Assembly: GCF_019145495.1 (NCBI RefSeq)
Contig: NZ_JAHSTU010000001.1
Span: 1,364,001-1,428,000, forward strand
Origin: Pseudomonas azerbaijanoccidentalis
GTDB taxonomy: Bacteria > Pseudomonadota > Gammaproteobacteria > Pseudomonadales > Pseudomonadaceae
Reading direction: 5' to 3'
Length of the DNA: 64,000 bases
Shown here one piece after another: positions 46,580 through 55,770 of this stretch (positions are counted from its first letter, which is position 1; every line of letters starts with the position of its first letter). The notes under the pieces were generated by a model. The model ran no database searches. It saw only the letters and a list, made by a program, of their open reading frames with translations, and had not been told where the DNA came from. The translations under genes were made by a program, and so were the position numbers.

Positions 46580-48025
46580 GGACCGCGCGTGGCTGATGTA
46601 TCCGGCATAGCGCATTTCGTACGTACGCAATGCGCCGCTGTGTTCGAGTTTTTCCAGGGCATAGCTGCGGGTGGTATTAAGGAAGCGGTAACGACTCGCG
46701 CCATTGACCAGTTCCAGTGACAACAGCGACTTTTGCACCAGGCTTTCCATCACGCAGGTCAGGTTCGCGGATTGCAACGTGGCGCAACTGATCACGCCCT
46801 TGGCCGCCTCCAGGTTGAACGCCGACTTGAACACCGCCAGCCGCTGCAACACGGTTTGTTCCTGCGGGCTCAGGCGTTCGTAACTCCAGTCGAGGGCAGC
46901 CTTGAGGGTCTGGTGCCGGGGCACGGCGGTACGACGCCCCTGGGTCAGCAGCTGAAAACAGTTGTCCAGTTGCGCCTGCACTCCCACCAGCGCCAGCGCA
47001 TCGATCTGCGCCGCCGCCAATTCAAGCGCCAGCGGCAAGCCATCGAGCCGCCGACAGATTTCCCGAACGGCCTTGAGATCCTGTTCGCGCAGGGCAAAAC
47101 CCTGCTGGCGAGCCCGGGCACGGCTGACAAACAATTGCACTGCCGAGTAGCCCATGAACTCCTCGACACTGCGCAACGCCGAAGCGGGTGGCACCACCAG
47201 TGGCGGCAAAGGCATGAGCGTTTCCCCGGAGGCCAACAGCGGCTCGCGGCTGGTGACCAACAGTGACAGGCGCGGTGCCGAGGTCAGCAGGGTTTCGATC
47301 AGCGTCCGACAGCTTTCCTGCAAGTGTTCGCAGTTGTCGAGGATCAACAGCGCGTGCCATTGCTCCAGCGCTTGCAGGGTGGTGCCGACGCCCAAACCGA
47401 GGGTGCGCGTCAGGTGATCAACCACCTGCGCCGGGTCGTCGATCATTGCCAGATCCACCAGCCACACGCCATCGCGATAGTGCTGCAACAACAGCTCGGC
47501 GACGCGCAAGGCAACGGTGGTCTTGCCGATGCCACACGGCCCGACCAGGGTCATGAAGCGCCGCACCGGCAACTGTCGCACCAGACTGCCGACCATCGCA
47601 TCACGCCCGATGACCGGGGTCAGCCGTGCCGGCAAATTATGTCGAGGTTGATGCGCGGTTTCGATCGGCACCGGCACGGCCTGCGAGGCTTGTTGCACCG
47701 AGGCGACAAAACTGTAGCCACGCTGGGGAATGGTGGCGATGTAGCCATCACCGTTGTGCTCGTCACGAAAGGCCCGACGCAACGCGGCGATGTGCACGCG
47801 CAGGTTGATGTCCTCGACCACCGACCTCGGCCAGACTTGAGCGATCAGCTCGTCTTTGCTGACCACCGAACCTGCGTGCTCGACCAGCACCTGCAGGATA
47901 TCCAGGGCCCGGCCGCCCAAACGTAGCGGCTGATCACCGTGCAGGACCAGTCGCTGGTTGAGGTGGAACGTGTAGGGGCCGAAGCGCAGCACCGTGTCGC
48001 TGTGCAAATCTTTAAGGCTGTTCAT
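46556..48025 (-). CDS. Winged-helix / STAND-ATPase regulator, short paralogue
   Basis: The 489-residue product is co-linear with the first ~490 residues of the gene at 43775: winged helix (FGPYTFHLNQRLVLHG, PQRGYSFVAS), Walker A GPCGIGKTT, LLILDNCEH, VTSREPL, CRRLDGLPLALELAA, and NTTRSYALEKLEH. It stops there, lacking the C-terminal TPR-like half. The end coincides with the tail-to-tail overlap (46556-46579), so it may be a naturally short form or one shortened when the two genes came together. Nothing in the frame looks broken. Confidence 0.84.
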   Translation of the reverse strand: MNSLKDLHSDTVLRFGPYTFHLNQRLVLHGDQPLRLGGRALDILQVLVEHAGSVVSKDELIAQVWPRSVVEDINLRVHIAALRRAFRDEHNGDGYIATIPQRGYSFVASVQQASQAVPVPIETAHQPRHNLPARLTPVIGRDAMVGSLVRQLPVRRFMTLVGPCGIGKTTVALRVAELLLQHYRDGVWLVDLAMIDDPAQVVDHLTRTLGLGVGTTLQALEQWHALLILDNCEHLQESCRTLIETLLTSAPRLSLLVTSREPLLASGETLMPLPPLVVPPASALRSVEEFMGYSAVQLFVSRARARQQGFALREQDLKAVREICRRLDGLPLALELAAAQIDALALVGVQAQLDNCFQLLTQGRRTAVPRHQTLKAALDWSYERLSPQEQTVLQRLAVFKSAFNLEAAKGVISCATLQSANLTCVMESLVQKSLLSLELVNGASRYRFLNTTRSYALEKLEHSGALRTYEMRYAGYISHARSSDRHVAL

Positions 48026-48182
48026 GCTTCACCCGCCGGGAGCCTGCTCGGCACGGGAGTCCGTCCAGGCTCCGTACCTTCCTTGCAATGAGTTCACGGT
48101 TATCTTGGCAGGCCTCGGTTACGGTACAACCGCCACGGGGGGAGCGTCACGGCCATAACGGTGCCCATGACAGCCAAGAGCG

Positions 48183-49133
48183 CTAGCTGAACTGTTCGCG
48201 GTACTGAATCGGGGTCAGGCCGAGTTTCTCACCGAACAGAAAACGCATGTGCCGCACGCTGCCGAAGCCGCTTTTGAAAGCCACGGTCTTGAGCGGCAGC
48301 TCAGTGGTTTCCAGCAGATTGCGGGCGCAATCGATGCGTGCACTTTGCAGAAATTCCATGGGCGTCATGTTCACTTCCCGGGCGAAAACCCTGGCGAAGT
48401 GACGCGGACTCATGGCCGCCAGACTGGCCATGCGTTCAATGCTGTACGCTTCATCGAGGTGCTCCAGCACGTGGTTCTGCACCCGGGTGATCGCTGTTTC
48501 GTGGGGCGCCACGGCGGCCATCAACGGGCTGAACTGCGCCTGTCCACCTTGGCGTTTCATGACCACCAGCAGCACCTTGGCCACATCCTGCGCGACTTTT
48601 TTGCCATGGTCCCGAGCGACCACCGACAGCGCAAGGTCAATACCGGCGGTGACGCCACCGGAAGTGATCAGGTCGCGGTCCTGGATAAAAATCTGGTCGG
48701 TTTCGACGCTGGCCGACGGGAACGCCTTGATCAGCCGTTCGGTGTAATGCCAGTGCGTGGTCACGCGATAACCGTCGAGCAACCCCGCATGCCCGAGGAC
48801 AAACGCGCCCGTGCAGATCGAACCGTAACTGGCCGAACGGCCAACGTTGTGCTTGAGCCAGTCGAGCAACGGCGGATGTCTTTCGTTGTACGCACCGGGG
48901 CCGCCGGGCACCAGCAACAAGTCATAGCCGTCGCAAGCCTGATCGATAGTCAGATCGGCTTGCACGCTGACTCCGTTGGATGCGCGCAACGCGCCGGGCT
49001 CGGTACCGATGGTCGACAGCACATAATGATCGTCAGGTTTCAGATAACGATTGGCGATGGAAAACACCTCCATTGGCCCGGCCATATCGAGCAGGAGGAA
49101 GTCGGGGAACAGCACCATTGCCACGGTTTTCAT
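48183..49133 (-). CDS. GlxA-type AraC regulator with DJ-1/PfpI domain
   Basis: The 316-residue product has an N-terminal DJ-1/PfpI class I glutamine-amidotransferase-like domain (VAMVLFPDFLLLDMAGPMEVF, nucleophile-elbow Cys in SICTGAFVLG, TSGGVTAGIDLAL) and a C-terminal AraC DNA-binding domain (YSIERMASLAAMSPRHFARVF, LKTVAFKSGFGSVRHMRFLF). This is the common GlxA/FtrA architecture. The ATG at 49133 is chosen; a GTG three codons upstream is possible. It is divergent from the pirin gene. The effector is unknown. Confidence 0.88.
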   Translation of the reverse strand: MKTVAMVLFPDFLLLDMAGPMEVFSIANRYLKPDDHYVLSTIGTEPGALRASNGVSVQADLTIDQACDGYDLLLVPGGPGAYNERHPPLLDWLKHNVGRSASYGSICTGAFVLGHAGLLDGYRVTTHWHYTERLIKAFPSASVETDQIFIQDRDLITSGGVTAGIDLALSVVARDHGKKVAQDVAKVLLVVMKRQGGQAQFSPLMAAVAPHETAITRVQNHVLEHLDEAYSIERMASLAAMSPRHFARVFAREVNMTPMEFLQSARIDCARNLLETTELPLKTVAFKSGFGSVRHMRFLFGEKLGLTPIQYREQFS

Positions 49134-49386
49134 GGGTTGCACATCACTGAAAGTAAAAAAGTCCTGACTGACACCGTCCCCTTTTAGAAGCGAGCCCGCT
49201 CGCTCCTTCAGGTCACGTGTCGTGAATTATGACGAAGTATGCCTCAAACCCCGGCAATTCATCCCACCCAATACTGTCAACTTGAAGGAGACAGTATTTC
49301 AATTTTCATCTACTTATTGCACCAACCAGTAACCATTAACCTTCTCCTCACTCGGACGAATCAACGTCCCCGCAGGAGATTCCATC

Positions 49387-50109
49387 ATGCTGACCCTTCG
49401 CAAAGCTTCTGATCGTGGCATGGCCAACCATGGCTGGTTGAAGTCGTTCCACACCTTTTCCTTCGCCAACTATCGCAACCCCAAAGAGCAGGGTTTTTCC
49501 GACCTGCTGGTGATCAACGACGACCGTGTGGCCGCCGGCAAAGGCTTTGGCCAGCACCCCCACCGCGACATGGAGATTTTTTCCTATGTGCTCGAAGGTG
49601 CGCTGGAACACAAGGACACCCTCGGCACCGGCTCAGTGATTCGCCCGGGTGACGTGCAGTTGATGAGCGCCGGCAGCGGCGTGGCCCACAGTGAATACAA
49701 CCACTCGGACTCGCGGCCCGTGCACTTTCTGCAAATCTGGATCGTGCCTGAAGTCAGCGGTGCCAAACCGCGCTATCAGCAGGAGCACTTCAGCACGCAG
49801 AAAAAACGCGGTCGCCTGCAACTGATCATCTCCCCCGACGGCGCCAAGGGTTCGTTGAAAGTGCGTCAGGATGCACGGGTGTACGCCGCACTGATCGATG
49901 GCAAGGAAAGCGTCACCCTGGAACTGCCGGCAGATCGCTACGCCTACGTGCATGTGGCGCGCGGCAGTGTCGAACTCAACGGCATGCCATTGCAGGCAGG
50001 CGACGGCGTGCGGGTTCGCAAAGAACAGCTGCTGACCTTGAGCAACGGCGTGGATGCCGAAGTACTGGTGTTCGACCTGCGCCCGCAAGAGCTGCCTGAA
50101 ATGCCGTAA
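49387..50109 (+). CDS. Pirin family protein (YhhW-like bicupin)
   Basis: The 240-residue product has the N-terminal cupin with FGQHPHRDMEIFSYVLEG, LEHKDTLG and the later Glu/His block PGDVQLMSAGSGVAHSEYN, giving the His-His-His-Glu metal site of pirins. A degenerate second cupin follows. YhhW-type members show quercetin dioxygenase activity in vitro. AGGAG lies 7-8 nt upstream of the ATG. It is followed by a REP-like inverted repeat. Its physiological role is not evident; it is often induced by stress. Confidence 0.9.
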   Translation: MLTLRKASDRGMANHGWLKSFHTFSFANYRNPKEQGFSDLLVINDDRVAAGKGFGQHPHRDMEIFSYVLEGALEHKDTLGTGSVIRPGDVQLMSAGSGVAHSEYNHSDSRPVHFLQIWIVPEVSGAKPRYQQEHFSTQKKRGRLQLIISPDGAKGSLKVRQDARVYAALIDGKESVTLELPADRYAYVHVARGSVELNGMPLQAGDGVRVRKEQLLTLSNGVDAEVLVFDLRPQELPEMP

Positions 50110-50112
50110 CCG

Positions 50113-50203
50113 AAAGATCGCAGCCTCGCTTTGGCTCGACAGCTCCTACAGGTGTTCGCAATCTCTGTAGGAGCTGTCGAGCCAAAGCGAGGCTGCGATC
50201 TTT
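50113..50203. repeat. Long REP-type inverted repeat
   Basis: AAAGATCGCAGCCTCGCTTT, continuing GGCTCGACAGCTCCTACA, at 50113-50150 is matched perfectly by its reverse complement at 50166-50203 around a spacer of about 15 nt. It is a variant of the GTAGGAGCTG family with GTCGAGCCAAAGCGAG in the middle. It could act as a two-way terminator between the convergent pirin and LysR genes. Confidence 0.85.
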
Positions 50204-51079
50204 TCACTCACCGGTCCCGGAAAACCCCGCCACAATCTCGTCAATCACCACCCGCACCCTGGCGGTATGGCGCAAATCGGCATGGGTCACCAGCCAGATG
50301 TCATAGGGCACCGGCTTCGTACGCTCCGGCCACAGCCTGACCAACCCGTCCAGCTCGCCCATGTGCACCGGAGTCTCGCCAATCCCGATGCCCGCAGCGA
50401 TGGACCGTCGCACCAGCAAACTTGAACTCAGGCTGGAGACAATCCGCCCGCGTCCAATCGGTTCGCCCACCAGCGTTATGTCCTTCCCGGCCTGCACATA
50501 CGGCTGATACACCACCAGGTCATGCCCCTCGAACGCCATCCCCGGCTCCGGGATGCCATGCGCGTCGACGTAAGCTTGCGAAGCGAACAAACCCAATGGC
50601 CAACGGGCGATCCGTCGGGCGATCAGGTCGGGGTTTTCCGGCCGGGTATTGCGCACGGCGATATCGGCCTCGCGCTTGGCCAGACTGAGGATTTGCGTCG
50701 AGGCGTCCAGTTGCACCCGCACATCGGGGTGCTGTTGATGCAGGCGTGCGATGGCCGGGATCAAAAAATCGATGGCCAGCGAGTCCGTGGTGGTGACCCG
50801 GACAGTCCCGGTCAACCGATCATCCAGGCCTTGAATGCGCCGCTCAAGCTCCAGCGCCGAGGTTTCCATCTTCTCCACGGCTTTCAATGCTGCTTCACCG
50901 ACAGCCGTCAGCGCGTACCCCTCGGAGGTGCGCAGAAACAGCGTCGCGCTCAAGGATTTTTCCAGCGACGTGATCCGTCGTCCGACGGTGGCCTGATCCA
51001 CCCCAAGCACCCGCGCCGCGCCCCTGAGTGTCGATTCGCGGCACACCGCCAGAAACACCCGTGCGTCATCCCAATTCAT
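50204..51079 (-). CDS. LysR family transcriptional regulator
   Basis: The 291-residue product begins MNWDDARVFLAVCRESTLRG with the HTH GAARVLGVDQATVGRRITSLE and a complete effector domain. The ATG at 51079 has GGGGAGA upstream and is preferred to an in-frame start at 51100. It is divergent from the MFS transporter at 51193, with 113 nt between the starts, the usual arrangement for a LysR gene controlling its neighbour (transporter plus quinone oxidoreductase). Confidence 0.87.
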   Translation of the reverse strand: MNWDDARVFLAVCRESTLRGAARVLGVDQATVGRRITSLEKSLSATLFLRTSEGYALTAVGEAALKAVEKMETSALELERRIQGLDDRLTGTVRVTTTDSLAIDFLIPAIARLHQQHPDVRVQLDASTQILSLAKREADIAVRNTRPENPDLIARRIARWPLGLFASQAYVDAHGIPEPGMAFEGHDLVVYQPYVQAGKDITLVGEPIGRGRIVSSLSSSLLVRRSIAAGIGIGETPVHMGELDGLVRLWPERTKPVPYDIWLVTHADLRHTARVRVVIDEIVAGFSGTGE

Positions 51080-51192
51080 AGGGTTCTCCCCGTGATGCAT
51101 TTACGCATCACAATAGCGCGAAATCGCTGCATTATCGCAACAGCCAATCTGGATAAGCTGGGGGCCATTGAGAAACCATCAGGAGAGCTCCC

Positions 51193-52404
51193 ATGCTCAG
51201 CCCCACGCCCACCTCACGCCAAGGCATCTGGCTGCCAATCTTTGCCGGTCTCTGCGCCAGTCTGGTCAGTATTGGCCTGGCGCGTTTTGCCTACACGCCG
51301 CTGATTCCTTCATTGATCCAGGCCCACTGGTTTTCCGCCAGCGACGTGGTGTACCTCGGCGCCGCCAACCTGGTGGGCTATCTGGTTGGTGCGCTGACGG
51401 GTCGCCCGCTCGCCCGTGCTACATCGAACAAAACCGCACTGCGATTGATGATGCTCGCGGTGACGATGTCGTTTTTCGCGTGTGCCTTTCCGCTATCGGT
51501 CAGTTGGTTCTTCGGCTGGCGCTTGCTGTCCGGCATTGCCGGAGGAGCGATCATGGTGTTGGTCGCAGCCACCGTGCTGCCCCACGTACCGGCCTCGCGC
51601 AAAGGCTTGGCCAGTGGCGCAATTTTTCTCGGCCTCGGGTTGGGCATTGCCGGCTCGGGGACCATTGTTCCGCCTCTGCTGAGCCTGGGGTTACAGCAAA
51701 CCTGGCTCGGCCTCGGTCTGTTGGCGCTGATTTTGACGGCGGCAAGCTGGTTCGGCTGGCCGTCGACTGCAGTACCTGAAACAGCGGCTCCGCCGGTCAA
51801 GGCCGCCACCCCTCCCGGTGTGTATCTGCTGTTTGCCCAATACGCGTTCATGGCGACGGGCCTGGTGCCGGCGATGATGTTTCTGGTGGACTACGTGACT
51901 CGCGGGCTCGGCGCCGGGCAACACCTCGGGGCGCTGATTTGGGTGATGTATGGCATTGGCGCCATTATCGGCCCGGTCAGTTATGGTTTTTTGGCGGATC
52001 ACCTCGGGGCCAAGCGTGGCATTCGTCTGGTGCTGGGGGTGCAGGCAATCGCGGTCGGCCTGTTGTCGATGTCCAGTTCATTCACCGCCCTGGCATTGCT
52101 GGCCGTGATCATCGGTTCCTTTCCGCCGGGCATCGTGCCCCTGGCATTGGCACGGGTTCATGAGCTGATCCCCGAGCACCGTCAACAGCAGATCGCCTGG
52201 AGCCGAGCCACCGTTTCCTTTGCCACGTTCCAGGCAATCGCCGGGTTTGCTTATTCGGCATTGTTCAATGCCAGTGGCGGGCACCACGAGTTGATGTTCG
52301 TGATCGCGGCCGGGGCGATTGTTGTCGCGCTGTTGCTGGAACTGGCGATGCGCCTGCTGGCCCAACCCAATGAACATGCCTGCACCCGACCCACCACCGC
52401 ATGA
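51193..52404 (+). CDS. MFS transporter (YbfB/YjiJ family)
   Basis: The 403-residue protein has about 12 transmembrane segments. The N-terminal block ASLVSIGLARFAYTPLIP and the loop GRPLARA match the YbfB/YjiJ-type MFS_4 family. CAGGAGAG lies upstream of the ATG. It is divergent from the LysR gene and overlaps or nearly abuts the quinone oxidoreductase, with which it is probably co-transcribed. The substrate is unknown. Confidence 0.87.
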   Translation: MLSPTPTSRQGIWLPIFAGLCASLVSIGLARFAYTPLIPSLIQAHWFSASDVVYLGAANLVGYLVGALTGRPLARATSNKTALRLMMLAVTMSFFACAFPLSVSWFFGWRLLSGIAGGAIMVLVAATVLPHVPASRKGLASGAIFLGLGLGIAGSGTIVPPLLSLGLQQTWLGLGLLALILTAASWFGWPSTAVPETAAPPVKAATPPGVYLLFAQYAFMATGLVPAMMFLVDYVTRGLGAGQHLGALIWVMYGIGAIIGPVSYGFLADHLGAKRGIRLVLGVQAIAVGLLSMSSSFTALALLAVIIGSFPPGIVPLALARVHELIPEHRQQQIAWSRATVSFATFQAIAGFAYSALFNASGGHHELMFVIAAGAIVVALLLELAMRLLAQPNEHACTRPTTA

Positions 52405-52436
52405 AAAATCACTCCTCATCCCCAAAGGTATCCAAC

Positions 52437-53435
52437 ATGTCTCTTCCCCAAACCATGACTCAGATTGAAATTGACGAGCCCGGTGGCCCCGAAGTCCTGC
52501 AACCGCATCAGGTGCCTGTTCCCACGGCCGGCGCCGGCGAAGTGCTGATTCGCGTCCACGCCGCCGGGGTCAATCGCCCCGACGTGCTTCAACGCGCCGG
52601 CCAGTACCCGATGAAACCGGGCATGAACCCGATCCCTGGCCTGGAAGTGGCCGGTGAAGTGGTCGGGGTGGGCGCAGGTGTCAGCGACTTCGTGATCGGC
52701 GACAACGTGTGCGCTCTGACCAACGGCGGCGGTTACGCGCAGTATTGTGTCGTGCCGGCCAGTCAGGCCCTGCCGATTCCCGATGGTCTGGATTGGGTAC
52801 AGGCTGCAGCGATCCCGGAAACTTTCTTCACCGTGTGGGCCAACCTGTTCGAGATGGGTGGCGCGCGCAAGGGTCAACGGGTGTTGATTCATGGCGGCAC
52901 CAGCGGCATCGGCACCACCGCGTTGATGCTCTGCCGCGAGTTCGGCATCGAGGCGTTCGCCACGGCGGGCAGCGAAGAAAAGTGTGCGGTGATTCGCGAG
53001 TTGGGCGCCACGGCAATCAATTATCGCGAGCAGGATTTTGCCCAGGCGATTCTCGAACAAACCGCAGGCCAAGGCGTGAACGTGGTGCTCGACATCATGG
53101 GCGGTTCATACCTCAACAATAACGTCAAAGCCCTTGCCTTTGAAGGTCGGTTGGTGATGCTGGGTTTCCTCGGTGGCGCCGTGGCCAAGGACATCGACCT
53201 GCTGGCGATCATGGCCAAACGCGCTTCGGTCACCGGCTCGCTCTTGCGCTCACGCACCCGGGAAGAAAAAGCCGAGATCGCTCAACAACTGCGTGAACAC
53301 GTGTGGCCGGTGCTGGCGGCCACTCGTTGCCTGCCGATGATCGACGAGGTTTATCCCCTGACCGAGGCAGCCCGAGCCCATGCACGCATGGAGGGCGGCG
53401 ATCACATCGGCAAGATCGTGTTGCGGGTGGACTGA
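52437..53435 (+). CDS. NAD(P)H-quinone oxidoreductase, zeta-crystallin/PIG3-like (MDR family)
   Basis: The 332-residue medium-chain reductase lacks zinc ligands. AAGVNRPDVLQRAGQYP and PGLEVAGEVV in the catalytic domain and HGGTSGIGTTALML in the NADPH-binding Rossmann domain are typical of the PIG3/QOR group. The ATG at 52437 has AAAGG 9 nt upstream; an ATG at 52401 overlapping the transporter stop is in frame and would add 12 residues. It probably reduces quinones or activated alkenes handled by the co-transcribed transporter. Confidence 0.88.
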   Translation: MSLPQTMTQIEIDEPGGPEVLQPHQVPVPTAGAGEVLIRVHAAGVNRPDVLQRAGQYPMKPGMNPIPGLEVAGEVVGVGAGVSDFVIGDNVCALTNGGGYAQYCVVPASQALPIPDGLDWVQAAAIPETFFTVWANLFEMGGARKGQRVLIHGGTSGIGTTALMLCREFGIEAFATAGSEEKCAVIRELGATAINYREQDFAQAILEQTAGQGVNVVLDIMGGSYLNNNVKALAFEGRLVMLGFLGGAVAKDIDLLAIMAKRASVTGSLLRSRTREEKAEIAQQLREHVWPVLAATRCLPMIDEVYPLTEAARAHARMEGGDHIGKIVLRVD

Positions 53436-53463
53436 CCCGCAGCAATTGACCTACGCAACTCCC

Positions 53464-53557
53464 CTGTGGGAGCGAGCCTGCTCGCGATGACGGAAGCACA
53501 TTCAACAGCAGCGTCGACTGATACACCGCCATCGCAAGCAAGCGCCACCCCCACAGG
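53464..53557. repeat. REP pair, right unit decayed
   Basis: CTGTGGGAGCGAGCCTGCTC at 53464 onward faces GCCATCGCAAGCAAGCGCCA with CCCCCACAGG ending at 53557. The right unit differs from the family consensus at several positions, so it looks like an ageing copy. Confidence 0.7.
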
Positions 53558-53605
53558 TCGAAATTGTTCCCCTCGCCGTCACACATCTGCTAAAACGCGA
53601 ACTTC

Positions 53606-54586
53606 ATGTCCGTGCTGGTGAAACAACCGATGCCCACTGCCCTCCTCACACGTTTGCGCCGACGCTGGCTGCCGCTGCTGTGCATGGCCGCGCTGGTCGT
53701 CGGCCTGCCCGTGGGTTGCGGCGCGCTCCAATACAAGGAGCGTGAGTTGCTGTTTCGTATCGAGCCGGGCACCGCCGGCTGGTACCGCGGCTTGCCGCAG
53801 GACGTCCAGGAAATCGACATCAAACCCGCCAGCTTCAAGGCCGGACAAAACCTGCATGCCTGGTGGTGGCCGGCGGCTCGGCGTGATGCACCGTCGATTC
53901 TTTACCTGCACGGTGTGCGCTGGAACCTCACCGGCCAGGCGTTCCGTATCGAGCAGTTGCGCGCCATGGGTTACTCGGTGCTGGCCATCGACTACCGCGG
54001 GTTTGGCCAAAGCAAAGGCGACCTGCCCTCGGAAGCCAGCGTCTACGAAGATGCCCGGGCCGCTTGGGAGCGCTTCACGCTCATGCAACCCGATGCCAAC
54101 AAGCGCTTGATCTACGGCCACTCGCTCGGCGGCGCGGTCGCCATCGATCTTGCGGCAGACCTGGCCGCCCAAGCCCAAAAAAACCATGACCCGGTACCGG
54201 TGCGTGGTCTGGTGATCGAGTCCACTTTCACCTCCCTGGGCGATGCCGTGGCGGAAGTGGCCGGCAACAATCTGCCGGTGAACTGGCTGCCGGTACGCTG
54301 GCTGCTGTCGCAGAAGTTCGACTCCATCGACAAGATCGTCGACATCGACATGCCTCTGTTGGTCGTCCACGGCCTGGCCGATCAGTTCATGCCATCGCGG
54401 TTCAGCCAGCAACTGTTCAATGCGGCCAACCAGCCCAAACGCCTGTTGCTGATCCCCGGCGGTACGCACAACAACAGCATGAGCCTGGGCGGTTCCCAGT
54501 ATCGTCAGGCGCTCGATGGCTTGATGAAAGCCAAGCCATCGCAAATGGCCGGACCGACCGTGGCACGCAGCGCTCAGGATTCCTGA
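53606..54586 (+). CDS. Alpha/beta hydrolase, membrane-anchored lipoprotein-like
   Basis: The 326-residue product has an N-terminal hydrophobic segment ending in VGLPVGC, a possible lipobox, then an alpha/beta hydrolase domain with ILYLHG, the nucleophile elbow GHSLGG, the acid strand VVHGLADQFMP and the catalytic His in PGGTHNNS. The relatives are bem46/YfhR-like serine hydrolases. An ATG at 53630 is an alternative start; neither has a strong ribosome binding site. The 3' end overlaps the convergent membrane-protein gene by 13 nt. The substrate is unknown. Confidence 0.85.
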   Translation: MSVLVKQPMPTALLTRLRRRWLPLLCMAALVVGLPVGCGALQYKERELLFRIEPGTAGWYRGLPQDVQEIDIKPASFKAGQNLHAWWWPAARRDAPSILYLHGVRWNLTGQAFRIEQLRAMGYSVLAIDYRGFGQSKGDLPSEASVYEDARAAWERFTLMQPDANKRLIYGHSLGGAVAIDLAADLAAQAQKNHDPVPVRGLVIESTFTSLGDAVAEVAGNNLPVNWLPVRWLLSQKFDSIDKIVDIDMPLLVVHGLADQFMPSRFSQQLFNAANQPKRLLLIPGGTHNNSMSLGGSQYRQALDGLMKAKPSQMAGPTVARSAQDS

Positions 54587-55692
54587 GGTTCCGGCGCACA
54601 CTCATCGATACCCGTCACACTGCTGCGGGGTACGAACTGCACGGCCTTGGCTTCAGCTCGCCAGGGACGAACGATGTACATACCATCCGCTTCGGCCAGT
54701 AGACGCAGGCGGATACTGCTGCCGGGATTGCCCGGGTCCTTGATCGCGTCCAGTAGCTGGGTGCTGGGTGCCCAGGTCATGACCGTGCAATTGCGCGCAC
54801 CGGAGGATGGCAACTGCAAGGTCACGCCGGCCAATTTGGCACTCGTCTGCGGGATGAGCCCCACAACAAAGATGACCACCATCGCCACCAGCGCCGAATG
54901 TGCGACCGGGTGCTCATGGCGACGCACAACCACAACAAAATAAGCACCGCCCAGCTGGATCAACCACAGCAACACCAGCTCAAGAAACATGAACGGGATA
55001 AACAGCCAGACATCTTCGACGTACTCGCTGACGCTACGGGCAACCACCACCGTGACATTGAGGATCGCGACCCATTGAATGAATGCCGACATCACACAGG
55101 CAAACCAGAACTCTAAGGAAACCCTGGTTTTCCAGACCCGCGTGATCATCCAGGCATGCCCCAGCAACGTGGCGATTCCCAACACCACCAGCCCGAGAAT
55201 CCACCCGCCACTGTTGTAGCCATAGGACGCGAGCGCACCGATCAACCAGACGAAAAGCCCCAGCAGCAACACCCCATATAACCAATGCATTATCAGGCGT
55301 CGATGCAGAGGCGACAGTGCGGACTTGCCCCGATCAAAACTCAAGTGGTCACTCAGCCGCTCGCCGGCATCATTCAAGCGGTGAAAGAGAATGAACGCCG
55401 GCATGACGATCAACGCCCCCAGCATCGCGATCACGAACACCAGCATGGCGAACATCGCCGGCAGTGCCGCCACCACGGCCGAAGACGTGATGCTCAAGGG
55501 TATTTTTTCGACCTGGATGTACTGGAACAAGTAAATCCCGGCAATCAGCAAAACACTGCCGCCCAACGGCCAGGCTCGCTCATTGAGCCATAACAAGCCT
55601 TGGCTCAATTGGGCATAGCGGTGTCGTGAGAGTTGTGTGGTGGGTTCAACTTTTGTTTCGCCGTGGGTGACGTCGACCGGTTCCAGTTCCAT
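54574..55692 (-). CDS. Polytopic membrane protein of unknown function
   Basis: The ~372-residue product has about seven or eight hydrophobic segments between residues 45 and 285, with a cytoplasmic N-terminus and a C-terminal soluble domain of about 90 residues (VTLQLPSSGARNCTVMTW, ADGMYIVRPW) that would sit in the periplasm. I recognise no family. An ATG at 55692 or a GTG at 55698 is possible; AAGGA upstream fits the GTG slightly better. It overlaps the hydrolase gene tail-to-tail. Confidence 0.75.
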   Translation of the reverse strand: MELEPVDVTHGETKVEPTTQLSRHRYAQLSQGLLWLNERAWPLGGSVLLIAGIYLFQYIQVEKIPLSITSSAVVAALPAMFAMLVFVIAMLGALIVMPAFILFHRLNDAGERLSDHLSFDRGKSALSPLHRRLIMHWLYGVLLLGLFVWLIGALASYGYNSGGWILGLVVLGIATLLGHAWMITRVWKTRVSLEFWFACVMSAFIQWVAILNVTVVVARSVSEYVEDVWLFIPFMFLELVLLWLIQLGGAYFVVVVRRHEHPVAHSALVAMVVIFVVGLIPQTSAKLAGVTLQLPSSGARNCTVMTWAPSTQLLDAIKDPGNPGSSIRLRLLAEADGMYIVRPWRAEAKAVQFVPRSSVTGIDECAPEPQES

Positions 55693-55770
55693 GAACACAA
55701 AATCCTTGTTTCAGCAGTTTTTGGCAGCGAGAGCAGGCCTCGAATGTACAGGCCGACACCGGCAAAAACA

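Noticed and set aside
46556..48025. The short AfsR-like regulator as a frameshifted pseudogene
   Set aside because: The frame is intact over 489 residues and no continuation of TPR-like coding sequence is seen beyond its stop, which lies inside the convergent gene.
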